NCBI GenBank assembly: GCA_030529995.1 | Contig: JAUMVT010000003.1 | Location: forward strand, 1 to 64,000 | Source: Clostridia bacterium | GTDB lineage: Bacteria > Bacillota > Clostridia > Christensenellales > Aristaeellaceae | Direction of reading: 5' to 3' | DNA length: 64,000 nt | Part shown: positions 34,048-42,701 of the stretch, in pieces | Layout: every line of letters begins with the position of its first letter | How positions within the stretch are numbered: position 1 is the first letter of the stretch | The notes under the pieces: generated by a model | Told to the model about the DNA's origin: nothing | The model's database searches: none | The model's input: only the letters and a program-made list of their open reading frames with translations | Translations under genes and position numbers: made by a program

Positions 34048-34061
34048 TGAAAACGTTTTGT
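34048..34061 (+). promoter_or_regulatory. Candidate cre-like operator (CcpA/LacI family) before the second importer operon
   Basis: The 14-mer TGAAAACGTTTTGT differs at one position from the classical catabolite-responsive element pattern TGWAARCGYTWNCW. It lies directly after a TATAGA/TATAGAAT -10-like element (34041-34048), about 90 bp upstream of the msmX-like gene, a position suited to repression. Confidence 0.5.
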
Positions 34062-34151
34062 AAACGGGTCATCTGCATTGTGATGTTGAAATCTGTGGAT
34101 GTTTTTTCCTCCACGGATGCAAGTTATGCCCAAGCATGCGGAGGTTATGAA

Positions 34152-35213
34152 ATGGAAATTACCCTCAAGAATCTGACGAAGAAATTCGATGATTATGTGG
34201 CTGTTGACAATCTGAACCTGACCTTTCAGGATGGTGAACTGACCGGTCTGCTGGGACCCAGCGGCTGCGGCAAATCCACCACCCTGTATATGCTGGCAGG
34301 TCTGGAAAATGTGACCGAAGGCGAAATTTGGTTTGGTGATCAGGACGTTACCACAGCCACCCCTGAGGTGCGGAATATCGGTCTGGTATTCCAGAATTAT
34401 GCTTTGTACCCCCATATGACCGTGGCAGACAATATTGCTTTCCCCCTGACCAATATTAAGAATCCCCAAACGGGCAAGCGTTTTTCCCGGGAAGAGATCC
34501 GTGAGGAAGTCATGAAGGCCGCCAAGCTGGTGCAGATTGACGAATACATGAATCGGAAACCCGGTCAGCTTTCCGGCGGTCAGCAGCAGCGTGTTGCCAT
34601 TGCCCGGGCACTGGTGAAAAAGCCCAAGGTGCTGCTGCTGGACGAGCCTCTTTCCAATCTGGATGCCCGGCTGCGGATGGAGATGCGGCAGGAAATCCGC
34701 CGCATTCAGCAGGAAACGAAGATCACCACCGTGTTCGTAACCCATGACCAGGAAGAGGCCATGAGCATTACCGACCGAATTGTGCTGATGAAGCGTGGTG
34801 TGGTGCAGCAGATTGCTCCTGCCCATGAAATGTACATGGATCCCTGCAACGAGTTTGTCGCTTCCTTCCTGGGCAACCCGGTGATCTCCTACGTGGATGT
34901 GACCGTGCACGGTGGCAAAGTGATGCTGAAGGATGACCAGCCGATGCCCCTGACCGCCTCCCTGCCTGACGGCAGCTATCATCTGGGCATCCGTCCGGAA
35001 GCATGGATCCGCGGGGATGGCTTGACCGTCACCCTGCATACGGTGGAGCAGCGCGGTCAGGATCAGGTGGTGGAATTCGAGCTGGACGGCCGCCGCATCA
35101 AGGCCTTGGTGGACGCTGCCTCCGTCCTGAGTGCAGGGGATCAGGTCTCCTTCAACCTGCGGGATAATCGCTGCTGCTTCTTTGATGCAGAGACAGGAGA
35201 GCGGATCAAATGA
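34152..35213 (+). CDS. msmX: ABC transporter ATP-binding protein, MsmX/UgpC family
   Basis: The energising ATPase of CUT1 sugar importers, 353 residues. Walker A is GPSGCGKST, the Q loop lies in VFQNYALYPHMTV, the signature LSGGQQQR, Walker B LLLDEPLSNLD, and the switch His in VTHDQEEA; a C-terminal TOBE-type regulatory domain follows. ATG 34152 is set by the GGAGG box 7 bp upstream; the long upstream open frame is leader sequence. It overlaps the permease gene by 4 bp. MsmX-type ATPases commonly serve several importers, and the nearby operon at 27.5-30.9 kb has none of its own. Confidence 0.93.
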   Translation: MEITLKNLTKKFDDYVAVDNLNLTFQDGELTGLLGPSGCGKSTTLYMLAGLENVTEGEIWFGDQDVTTATPEVRNIGLVFQNYALYPHMTVADNIAFPLTNIKNPQTGKRFSREEIREEVMKAAKLVQIDEYMNRKPGQLSGGQQQRVAIARALVKKPKVLLLDEPLSNLDARLRMEMRQEIRRIQQETKITTVFVTHDQEEAMSITDRIVLMKRGVVQQIAPAHEMYMDPCNEFVASFLGNPVISYVDVTVHGGKVMLKDDQPMPLTASLPDGSYHLGIRPEAWIRGDGLTVTLHTVEQRGQDQVVEFELDGRRIKALVDAASVLSAGDQVSFNLRDNRCCFFDAETGERIK

Positions 35214-36163
35214 TGGGTACGGAAAAGAAGAAAAAGAAGGGCTACAAGCTGACCACCGGCCCCAACCGGGAGCTGCTGGTCAAGAGCCCCAAGGCGTGGC
35301 TGTACATTCTGCCCCCCTTGATTGTTTTCCTGGCGTTTGTGTTCTATCCCATGCTGTCGGTGCTGCGCACGGCTTTCTACGAAAAGTACGTGTACATCAC
35401 CTCCACCGGCACGGGATTCGGCTTGGCTTCCTTCCAGCATGTGCTGAAGGACAAGACCTTCTGGCTTGCCTGCAAGAATACGGGCATCCTGATTCTGGTG
35501 GCGCTGCCGGTTACGGTGATTCTTTCCCTGTCCATTGCGCTGAAGATCAACTCCATCAAGCGTTTGCAGGGATTTTTCCAGACCCTGTTCTTCACCCCCT
35601 ACGTCACCTCTACCGTGGCTATCGGCACGGTGTTCTACACCCTGTTCCACAGCCAGCACGGCTACATCAACTATTTCCTCAGCCTTTTCGGCGTGGATAC
35701 CATTAACTGGCTGACAGACAGCAACACGGTTATTTGGGCACTGTGCATTTTCTGCATCTGGAACGGTTTGGCCTTTAAGATCGTGCTGTTCCTTGCAGGA
35801 CTGCAGAAAATCGACAAGCAGGTGTACAAGGCCGCAAAAATCGACTGTGCCAAGCCCGGCAAAACTCTGTTCAAGATTACCTTGCCTCTGCTTTCCCCCA
35901 CCATGTGGATGGTGGTCATCGTTTCCGTCATCTACGTGGCCAGAACCTACAATGAAGTGTTCTCCCTGTTCACCTCCGTGAACGCCAACACGGCAGGCCC
36001 CGGCAACTCTGCCATTACCATTGCCTACTATATCTACTATTGCTTCTTTGTCCGCAACCAGGTAAACTATGCCGCTGCCGCCGCCGTACTGTTCCTGCTG
36101 GTGATTATGGCATTGACCATTCTCCAGCGTGTGATTTCCCGCAAGTTCGTCCACTATTATTGA
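35210..36163 (+). CDS. ABC sugar importer permease (MalF/UgpA-like)
   Basis: CUT1 permease, 317 residues, about six transmembrane helices after a Lys-rich cytoplasmic start (GTEKKKKKG). The EAA loop is YKAAKIDCAKPGKTLFKITL. It begins with an ATGA overlap on the ATPase stop and is followed 13 bp later by the partner permease. Together with the MsmX-like ATPase and the binding protein it makes a complete importer. Confidence 0.92.
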   Translation: MMGTEKKKKKGYKLTTGPNRELLVKSPKAWLYILPPLIVFLAFVFYPMLSVLRTAFYEKYVYITSTGTGFGLASFQHVLKDKTFWLACKNTGILILVALPVTVILSLSIALKINSIKRLQGFFQTLFFTPYVTSTVAIGTVFYTLFHSQHGYINYFLSLFGVDTINWLTDSNTVIWALCIFCIWNGLAFKIVLFLAGLQKIDKQVYKAAKIDCAKPGKTLFKITLPLLSPTMWMVVIVSVIYVARTYNEVFSLFTSVNANTAGPGNSAITIAYYIYYCFFVRNQVNYAAAAAVLFLLVIMALTILQRVISRKFVHYY

Positions 36164-36176
36164 TGGAGGCAGAGGA

Positions 36177-37016
36177 ATGAGAATTAAAGACACACGGGCA
36201 ACTGTGCTGACCATCATTCGTTACTTGCTGCTGTGCATCGGTGCATTCATTATGCTGTTTCCTTTCATCTATATGGTGCTTTCTTCCCTGAAGACAGCTT
36301 ATGAATCCACTGCTATTCCCCCGGTATGGTTCCCTGCCTCTCCCCAGTGGAGCAACTACGATTACGCCTGGAATCTGAAGCCCTTCCTGCTTTATTTCCG
36401 GAACACGCTGATTGTGTGCACCATTTCCGTTACGGGAACGCTGCTGTTTTCCATTCTGGGTGCCTTTGCATTCACCATTTACGACTTTCCCTGCAAGAAT
36501 TTTCTGTTCATTCTCTTCATGCTGACCATGATGGTGCCCGAAGAGATGCTGATCATTCAGAACTATGAAACCGTGGCTGACCTTGGCCTGCTGAATACCT
36601 TTCTGGGCATTGCTCTTCCTTCCCTGGCCAACGGCTTCTACATCTTCATGTTGCGGGAGTATTTTACGCAGGTACCATCATCCCTGTTCAAGTCTGCCAA
36701 GGTGGACTGCTGCTCTGACTTTAAGTACCTGTGGAAAGTCATGATCCCCATGAACAAGAATGCCATTTTCACCATTGCCATTCTTGCCTTCATCGGCCAG
36801 TGGAACGCTTTCATGTGGCCTAACATGGTTGCCGGCAACAGTGATGACCACAAGGTGATTACCTCCGGCTTGATGACCTTCCGTGCCATGGCATCCGCCA
36901 ACTATCATTACCTGATGGCGGCTGCCTGCATTACCGTGCTGCCGATGATCATCTTCTATGCGATTTTCCACAAGAAGATTATCGCCGGCGTTGCCAGCGG
37001 CGGCATTAAAGGCTAA
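36177..37016 (+). CDS. ABC sugar importer permease (MalG/UgpE-like)
   Basis: CUT1 permease of 279 residues with six predicted helices and an EAA-type loop (FKSAKVDCCSDFKYLWKVMI). The C-terminus KKIIAGVASGGIKG is typical of the MalG side. A GGAGG box precedes the ATG. It is cotranscribed with the ATPase, the other permease and the binding protein. Confidence 0.92.
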   Translation: MRIKDTRATVLTIIRYLLLCIGAFIMLFPFIYMVLSSLKTAYESTAIPPVWFPASPQWSNYDYAWNLKPFLLYFRNTLIVCTISVTGTLLFSILGAFAFTIYDFPCKNFLFILFMLTMMVPEEMLIIQNYETVADLGLLNTFLGIALPSLANGFYIFMLREYFTQVPSSLFKSAKVDCCSDFKYLWKVMIPMNKNAIFTIAILAFIGQWNAFMWPNMVAGNSDDHKVITSGLMTFRAMASANYHYLMAAACITVLPMIIFYAIFHKKIIAGVASGGIKG

Positions 37017-37072
37017 CGCTTCCGCGCTGCCTTTTATGTAATATACAACGTGTTTTGGAGGAGGAAACAATC

Positions 37073-38359
37073 ATGAAGAAGTTCCTGACCCTGTTCCTGG
37101 CACTGTTGATGGTTATGACGACGGCTGTCAGCTACGCCGAAGTCACCACCGACGTGATCAAGGAGCCCATCACCATCACCTTCTGGGAAATTCTGGACAA
37201 CGAAACCTATGACGCTGACCTTCAGAAGGTAGTAGACGCCTTCAACGCCGGCATCGGCGCTGAATACGGCATCACCGTGGATATGAAGGTCATTTCCGGC
37301 GGCACCGAGACCATGGAAACCCAGCTGGTTGCTGCCATCCGTGCAGGCGCCGGTGTGCCCAATGTGGTCATGACCGAAGCCACCTACGTGCCGGATTATC
37401 TGCTGGCCGACGCCATCGTGGATCTGACCCCCTACATTCAGTCCGCTGAATATGGTCTGGATCTGAGCGACTACTATGACTTCTTCGTGAACCTGGGTTC
37501 TTCCTATACGGAAGAAGGCACCTACACTCTGCCCGGCTATGTGTCCGGCGAAGTGATGTACTACAACAAGACCTTCTTCGAAGAAAACGGCCTGACCGTG
37601 CCCACCACCTGGGACGAGATGGTGGAAACCTGCACCAAGATCACCGAGATCACCGGCCGTCCTGCTTTCGGCTGGGATGACCCCTTCAAGACCTTCACCA
37701 CCCTGATTACCCAGGCTGGTGCCGGCTACACCGACTCTCAGGGCAACATCCTCTTCGGCGGCGACAACCTGCAGATTGCGATTGACGCCATCCAGTGGTA
37801 CAAGGATCAGATCGACGCCGGCATCTTCCGCACCGCCGGTGAAGACTACTACTTCTCCGGCCCCTTCGGCCGCGGCGACGTGCAGCTGTACATCGGCTCC
37901 GGCAACGAGGCTCAGTGGATCCAGTACAAGATTCCTGACGGCGTGACCATGGACTGGGCCTGCGCTCCTATCCCTCAGGGCAAGGAAGGCTGGGCTAATG
38001 TGCCTGCTGACTACTCCGAGAACTTCGTGTACGCCATCATGGACACCAACAACGACGAAGCTGCCCGTATGGCTTCCTGGCTCTTCCTCCGCTATCTGGA
38101 ACAGCCTGAAAACGTGTACGCCACCACCACTTCCGACGCCTTCATGCCTTACTTGAAGTCCGTTGCTGAGTCTGAAGAGTGGCTGTCCGTGGCCGGCACT
38201 GCTCAGAAGGCTGAGAGCGCACAGGCTGATGCCTTCTACACCTATGCAGGTTTCGACGGTGCTTCTGCCCTGCGCTCTGACGCCACCACCGCTATTCAGG
38301 ATATCCTGGTGAACGGCGCAGACGTAACCGAGACCCTGACCAACCTGGCCAATCGCTGA
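37073..38359 (+). CDS. Extracellular sugar-binding protein of the second importer
   Basis: A 428-residue family-1 solute-binding protein. The signal peptide spans about 1-22 (FLTLFLALLMVMTTAVSYA, cleavage YA-EV); there is no lipobox Cys. The mature protein starts with ITITFWEILDNETYDADLQKV, and contains a GYVSGEVMYYNKTFFEENGL block characteristic of these proteins. The GGAGGAGG box before ATG 37073 is very strong, consistent with high expression of binding proteins. A terminator hairpin follows at once. Confidence 0.93.
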   Translation: MKKFLTLFLALLMVMTTAVSYAEVTTDVIKEPITITFWEILDNETYDADLQKVVDAFNAGIGAEYGITVDMKVISGGTETMETQLVAAIRAGAGVPNVVMTEATYVPDYLLADAIVDLTPYIQSAEYGLDLSDYYDFFVNLGSSYTEEGTYTLPGYVSGEVMYYNKTFFEENGLTVPTTWDEMVETCTKITEITGRPAFGWDDPFKTFTTLITQAGAGYTDSQGNILFGGDNLQIAIDAIQWYKDQIDAGIFRTAGEDYYFSGPFGRGDVQLYIGSGNEAQWIQYKIPDGVTMDWACAPIPQGKEGWANVPADYSENFVYAIMDTNNDEAARMASWLFLRYLEQPENVYATTTSDAFMPYLKSVAESEEWLSVAGTAQKAESAQADAFYTYAGFDGASALRSDATTAIQDILVNGADVTETLTNLANR

Positions 38360-38374
38360 CACTTTGCATAAAAT

Positions 38375-38405
38375 AAGGGGAAGGCAGCGATGCTTTCCCC
38401 TTTTT
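38375..38405 (+). terminator. Rho-independent terminator after the second importer operon
   Basis: Stem AAGGGGAAGGC (38375-38385) with GCTTTCCCC (38392-38400), then TTTTT. It lies before the next gene, whose start is 37 bp downstream, so that gene may be expressed by read-through. Confidence 0.75.
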
Positions 38406-38441
38406 ATGGAATACAGAACAGATCAAAAGGAGTACCAAACC

Positions 38442-39038
38442 ATGGCTGAGTATTATGATCCTTGGGCTTATACCAAAACCAAGCACGGTCTGAGCGCTGA
38501 CCTGGTAATTTCCGCACTGCAGAAGTGCATCCGCCGGGGCGATGAGCAGACCGCTATGCGCATGGCTTACGAGCTGTATGTCACCTCCCCCTTCCATGAA
38601 GACAAGATGTGGACCCGGCTGATGGTGATCCCCATTGAGGACATTGGCTTCGGTGATCCCAATGCCTGCGTCATCGTGAAGACCTGCAATGAGCTGCGGA
38701 AGGAATATCCCTACGGCGACGGCGACCGCCCTATCTTCTTCCTGTATGCTATCCGCTATCTGTGCCGGTGCAAGAAGGAACGCTCCACCGACCAGATCAA
38801 GAACATCATCATGAAGGAAAACGAGAAGGGCATTGTGCCTGAAGTGCCTGAATGGACCATCGACATGCACACCAACAAGGGTCGCTTCGAGCTGGGCCGT
38901 GACGTGTTCTACTTCATGAACGAAGCCTCCAAGGTGGAACCCCTGTGGGAAGGCTATGACGACCGGTACTGGAAGCAGCTGTACAAGATCTACGAAGAGG
39001 AAGCTGCAGAAGCAAAGAAAAACGAGGAAAAGAAGTAA
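38442..39038 (+). CDS. Stand-alone RarA/MgsA C-terminal-like domain protein
   Basis: A 198-residue cytoplasmic protein. LVISALQKCIRRGDEQTAMR, then WTRLMVIPIEDIGFGDPNA and FLYAIRYLCRCKKER resemble the C-terminal helical domain of the AAA+ replication-recombination protein RarA/MgsA, where the pattern is a small K.RG.D.AA block followed by R..EDIGLADP. The AAA+ ATPase part is absent. The tail (EEEAAEAKKNEEKK) is charged. AAAGGAG lies before ATG 38442; an upstream in-frame start falls inside the terminator. The role is unknown; RarA's C-terminal domain mediates oligomerisation and DNA-related contacts. Confidence 0.65.
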   Translation: MAEYYDPWAYTKTKHGLSADLVISALQKCIRRGDEQTAMRMAYELYVTSPFHEDKMWTRLMVIPIEDIGFGDPNACVIVKTCNELRKEYPYGDGDRPIFFLYAIRYLCRCKKERSTDQIKNIIMKENEKGIVPEVPEWTIDMHTNKGRFELGRDVFYFMNEASKVEPLWEGYDDRYWKQLYKIYEEEAAEAKKNEEKK

Positions 39039-39060
39039 GTTCTTTTCTCGTCACCATGCA

Positions 39061-39101
39061 GCAGCCCTGCACAGGAGTTTTCCCGTGCAGGGCTGTTTTT
39101 T
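39061..39101. terminator. Bidirectional Rho-independent terminator
   Basis: 11-bp perfect stem (39062-39072 and 39085-39095) followed by TTTTTT on the plus strand, between the convergent RarA-C-like and C69 genes. Confidence 0.85.
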
Positions 39102-40686
39102 ATTTGCTCATGAGTCCATCCAGCAGTGTCAAAGCTGTCTGGTGTGCCTTTTCCGCCATGGTCTTGCCAAAGGCGGTCGTCTGTGCAGGGTCAAGATTTG
39201 CGAACCCTTCGTTGATCTCTGCCTGCAAGGCAGCCAGCGTTTCCGCTGTTGCCTGCTTTGCTTCCTCCGATACAGGCGTGCCTGTCAGCTCCTCCGCATA
39301 AAGGATGTAGCCGCCCAAGCCTTCAAAGGCAAAGTAGTAGGAATCCCGCCAGTTATCCGGATAGGCCACATAGTAGGTGTCCCCCGTCCGGCGATTGGTG
39401 GCGTAGGTATAGAAGCCTTCCGGAGCACCGTCTGCTGTCAGGGTCTTGGTCACGGTGGCAGTGGACACCTGGTAGCCGGCATACACATTCTCCAGCAACA
39501 GGGGATAATAAGGCACGAACACGTTATAGGCCATGTTGCCTACGCCTACCCAGCCAACGGTGCCGGTTTCCACAGGATTGTCAGCAAAGAGCTGGAAAAT
39601 CTCAATTTCCTGATTGCTGGGCTTGCCAACACTGGACAGTTTATAGAAGCCGAACACATCATCCTTCGTCAGCTTCCTGTCTGCGGTGATGTTGGTGTAC
39701 ATGGGCACGATGGCATTGTCCTTCACATTGCTGATGGTAAACAGGGCATTATCCTGATATAGGTCTTCCGCCGTCAGCGTCACCTGAGCATTCAGGTAAG
39801 TGAGCCCATCCGTCATGCGAGGCGCACCCACCCGGGGGGATTCCTCCGTACCCAGATTTGCGTAAGAAGCACGATAGTTAATCTGATTCTCCGCCGCATC
39901 ACCAACGAAGGTGCCTGCTTCCTGTGCCACTTCAATCAGCCGGGAAGAGGCAATCACGTTTTCCGTATCATCCAGGTCGATCAGGCCAATCACCGACAAG
40001 TTCGGCTCCAGGAACATCATGTCGTTATTCAGCTTAATGGCAATGAACTGGGTGCCGGAGCAATTTTCCACATACCATACTTCCTGCTGATCGCAAATGA
40101 ACAGACCGGAATCGAAGTAAGCGCCGTAATCCGTATAAATCTCTGCCAGCAGTTCCACGCCTTCCCGAGCGGAAGCGGACTCCGCCAGCAGGATGGTGGG
40201 AATATCCGTCTCCTCAATGCCTACCTTGCCGTCTACCTTGGTCTGCACGTTGGGATCCACTGCCTTAACCTGCTCGTTGCCGGAAATGGTCTCCGTAGCG
40301 GAAACGGAAACGCCCATTTCATTGGTGCCGAACTCCGTGTAGGAGAAGTGGGTAGGGTTCTCTTCTCCGCACTCCGGGCAGGCGCCATTGTAAATATCAT
40401 TGGTGAAGTACGTGAAGCGATAACTGTCCCGGCGGAAGGTCCACTCAAACTCCCCGTATTCCGGGCAGCCGCGCCATTGATCCCCAGCCTTGAATGCCCC
40501 TGCTTCGGAGATAAACCACAACTTATTCATATCCGAACCGTAATCCTCCGTGCGGGCAACAAAGGGCGTACCTTCCTCTGTCAGAGAGCCTCCCACATAC
40601 AGCGTTGTGCAGGCAGATGCGGTTGCTGCCGTGCCCATCATCATGCAGGCCAGTGCGGCTACCGCCAGTTTTTTGATTCCTTTCAT
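39100..40686 (-). CDS. Secreted C69 family dipeptidase
   Basis: An exported Ntn-hydrolase dipeptidase, 528 residues. The signal peptide (IKKLAVAALACMMMGTAATASA) ends directly before Cys in the sequence SA-CTTLYVGG; that Cys becomes the N-terminal nucleophile after processing, as in PepD/C69 peptidases. VARTEDYGSD, GTNEMGVSVSATETI and ENCSGTQFIAIKL are further family blocks. A CPECGE motif near residue 100 may bind a metal. It likely trims dipeptides outside the membrane. ATG 40686 has a GGGGAGG box 9 bp upstream. Confidence 0.9.
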   Translation of the reverse strand: MKGIKKLAVAALACMMMGTAATASACTTLYVGGSLTEEGTPFVARTEDYGSDMNKLWFISEAGAFKAGDQWRGCPEYGEFEWTFRRDSYRFTYFTNDIYNGACPECGEENPTHFSYTEFGTNEMGVSVSATETISGNEQVKAVDPNVQTKVDGKVGIEETDIPTILLAESASAREGVELLAEIYTDYGAYFDSGLFICDQQEVWYVENCSGTQFIAIKLNNDMMFLEPNLSVIGLIDLDDTENVIASSRLIEVAQEAGTFVGDAAENQINYRASYANLGTEESPRVGAPRMTDGLTYLNAQVTLTAEDLYQDNALFTISNVKDNAIVPMYTNITADRKLTKDDVFGFYKLSSVGKPSNQEIEIFQLFADNPVETGTVGWVGVGNMAYNVFVPYYPLLLENVYAGYQVSTATVTKTLTADGAPEGFYTYATNRRTGDTYYVAYPDNWRDSYYFAFEGLGGYILYAEELTGTPVSEEAKQATAETLAALQAEINEGFANLDPAQTTAFGKTMAEKAHQTALTLLDGLMSK

Positions 40687-40782
40687 ACAACCATGCCTCC
40701 CCTTCCCAAGTAAAAGCGTTTCTTGATCACAATGTGCCTGCTTCTGCACGTCAGTGCTTTAGCATAGTAAATTGTTGAACTT

Positions 40783-40811
40783 ATAATAAACACTTTTCTC
40801 TCAAATGTCAA
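40783..40811 (-). promoter_or_regulatory. Promoter of the C69 dipeptidase gene
   Basis: Minus-strand TTGACA (complement of 40806-40811) and TATTAT (complement of 40783-40788), 17-bp spacer. Confidence 0.7.
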
Positions 40812-40842
40812 CACCTTTTTTCACAACTTTTTGTTCAAGTGC

Positions 40843-40871
40843 TTGTCATAAAGATAACAATTTGATATAAT
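40843..40871 (+). promoter_or_regulatory. Promoter of the exported split-barrel gene
   Basis: TTGTCA (40843-40848) and TATAAT (40866-40871), 17-bp spacer, 49 bp upstream of ATG 40921; it diverges from the C69 promoter with only 31 bp between the two -35 elements. Confidence 0.75.
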
Positions 40872-40920
40872 GATGATTACAGAAGTTTTTTCTTCTCAAT
40901 AAGGAAAGGGTGGTTTTATC

Positions 40921-41415
40921 ATGACAAAGCGTTTGGTTTCTCTGCTGCTGGTTCTTGCCCTGTTTATCCCCGTGGCTGCCTTCGCTGAAGAGGATGCTGT
41001 TTCCTCTGCCTCCGTGGCCAACTTCTACGGCGACTATGCCCTCACCGGCGATGACCTGATGAATGCGGTGAACTCCTTCTCCGGCTTCTATCTGGTAAGC
41101 ACCGTGAACCCTGACGGCACGGCCAACTCTGCCTACTTCATCTTCGCCATCACCAAGTATGAAGACAAGTACTATCTGCGCCTGGGTCTGGCCGAGAACC
41201 AGTCCAAGCTCAATCTGGAAGCAAACGGCTGCGGCGTGGCTGTGTATGCCGCCACTCCCTCCACTGAAGAAGGCGCAAAGCCCTATGCCGTTTCCGGCGC
41301 TCGCATGACCTTCTCCAAGGTAACGGATGCCGCTGTGGAAGAAGCATTGGTGAAGGAATCCGGCAGTGATACCGCCATGTTCTTTGAAATCACCAACGTT
41401 GCTCCTCTGGGCTAA
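40921..41415 (+). CDS. Exported pyridoxamine-5'-phosphate-oxidase-like (flavin split-barrel) protein
   Basis: A 164-residue protein with a clear signal peptide (MTKRLVSLLLVLALFIPVAA, cleavage FA-EE). The mature part matches the small FMN-binding split-barrel pattern: FYLVSTVNPDGTANSAYFIF, YYLRLGLAENQSKLNLEANG, then VAVYA and a C-terminal FFEITNV strand. These domains normally work in the cytoplasm with FMN, F420 or haem; an exported version would need cofactor outside. Cofactor and substrate are not predictable. It is a single-gene unit with strong promoter and terminator. Confidence 0.7.
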   Translation: MTKRLVSLLLVLALFIPVAAFAEEDAVSSASVANFYGDYALTGDDLMNAVNSFSGFYLVSTVNPDGTANSAYFIFAITKYEDKYYLRLGLAENQSKLNLEANGCGVAVYAATPSTEEGAKPYAVSGARMTFSKVTDAAVEEALVKESGSDTAMFFEITNVAPLG

Positions 41416-41432
41416 TCGGACTTGCTGTAAAC

Positions 41433-41476
41433 AAAGAACGGAGTTGTCCTCGTCATGAGGCCAGCTCCGTTCTTTT
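41433..41476. terminator. Bidirectional Rho-independent terminator
   Basis: 11-bp stem AAAGAACGGAG (41433-41443) with CTCCGTTCTTT (41465-41475) between the convergent split-barrel and histidine-kinase genes. Confidence 0.8.
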
Positions 41477-42701
41477 ATTTGGGCATTTCCACGCTTACCC
41501 GAAAAGTCTGTGCATCCGGGTAGGTAATGGTCAATTGTCCGCCGTGCATCTGCACAATACGCTCCACAGCAGATAGGCCGATGCCTGCTCCCCCGGCGCT
41601 TTGGGTGCGTGCCGTGTTGCCTCTGGCAAACCGTGCTGTCAGCGTCTGTGGAGACTGGGCAGGCAGGTACTCCACCGTGTTTTCCATGCGGAGAAGGATT
41701 CTCCTGCCCTTGGCTTCCGCACTGAGGGAAAGTTTTCCCCCTTCATTGGCGTACCGGACGGCATTATCCATCAGCAGCGCCAGCATCTGCTCCAAAGGCT
41801 TTTCCCAGCCATGAAGGATCAGATCATCCTGCACGGTCAGGGAAGAAACCAGCTTTCTCTGCGCCATGGCAGGGCCATAGTTTTCCCACTGGTTGCGGAT
41901 CAGGCAGGACAAATCAATTTCAGACTTTCTCCTGCCTGTTTCGCATTCCTCAAGGCGAGCCATCATCAGCAGCTGACCGATGAGCTTTTCCAGCCGATCC
42001 ACCTGGCAGCGAATATTGCCGCTCCACTTGCTCTTGCTCTCCAGCAGTTCCATGGTGTCCAAGTTCGCCCGGATGATGGCCACAGGGGTTTTCAACTCGT
42101 GACTGGCATCGGTGATGAACCGTTTCTGTGCCTCCCCATTGCGAACAAAAGCATCCGCCACCTTGGAGGACACCGGCAGCAAAATCAGGAACAGCAGCAT
42201 CGTCAAGGCTGCTACTACCACGGCTGCGCTGCGCATCATGCGGTACAGTCCTTGCAGCTGAATGGAAATATCCAGCAGGATCATGTGCACGGTGCCGTCT
42301 CCGTTATGCACCATGGCAAACTTATAGGAACCAATCTTTCCGCTGTCCTTGCTGCTCTTGGCGGCCTGCTGTACGTATTGCTGAACGCTGACCACCGCAT
42401 CCTCTGCAATGCCCCGCTGTTCAATGGTCAGTACGTTTCCGTCGCTGTCCATGGTAATGTCATAAAAGCCGGAAGGAATGCTTCGGTCATTGGGCGTGTA
42501 GCCGAACATAGGCGGCGGCGCCGCTTGGGAAAAACTTTGCTGCTCTTCCCCCGTGGACAGCATGGCCTGGAGGAAATCCGTTGATTCCTGCTCGATCTGC
42601 CGATAACTGAAGTAGAAAATCCCTGCCACCGCAAAGACCATCACAATCAGAAAAGCCAGCATGGCGCCGCAGATAATGCGGCTGCGGTAATATCGCTTCA
42701 T
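41475..42701 (-). CDS. Sensor histidine kinase
   Basis: A 408-residue membrane histidine kinase. Helix 1 spans about 9-31 and helix 2 about 157-180, with an extracytoplasmic sensor of roughly 125 residues between them. The H box is FITDASHELKTPV (His202), followed by an N-box region (MLALLMDNAVRYANEG) and the G2 box GGAGIGLSAVERIVQMHGG. No HAMP domain is obvious. ATG 42701 overlaps the response-regulator stop by 4 bp, so the pair is cotranslated. It lies downstream of the Gld-type ABC operon, which may be its target. Confidence 0.92.
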   Translation of the reverse strand: MKRYYRSRIICGAMLAFLIVMVFAVAGIFYFSYRQIEQESTDFLQAMLSTGEEQQSFSQAAPPPMFGYTPNDRSIPSGFYDITMDSDGNVLTIEQRGIAEDAVVSVQQYVQQAAKSSKDSGKIGSYKFAMVHNGDGTVHMILLDISIQLQGLYRMMRSAAVVVAALTMLLFLILLPVSSKVADAFVRNGEAQKRFITDASHELKTPVAIIRANLDTMELLESKSKWSGNIRCQVDRLEKLIGQLLMMARLEECETGRRKSEIDLSCLIRNQWENYGPAMAQRKLVSSLTVQDDLILHGWEKPLEQMLALLMDNAVRYANEGGKLSLSAEAKGRRILLRMENTVEYLPAQSPQTLTARFARGNTARTQSAGGAGIGLSAVERIVQMHGGQLTITYPDAQTFRVSVEMPK

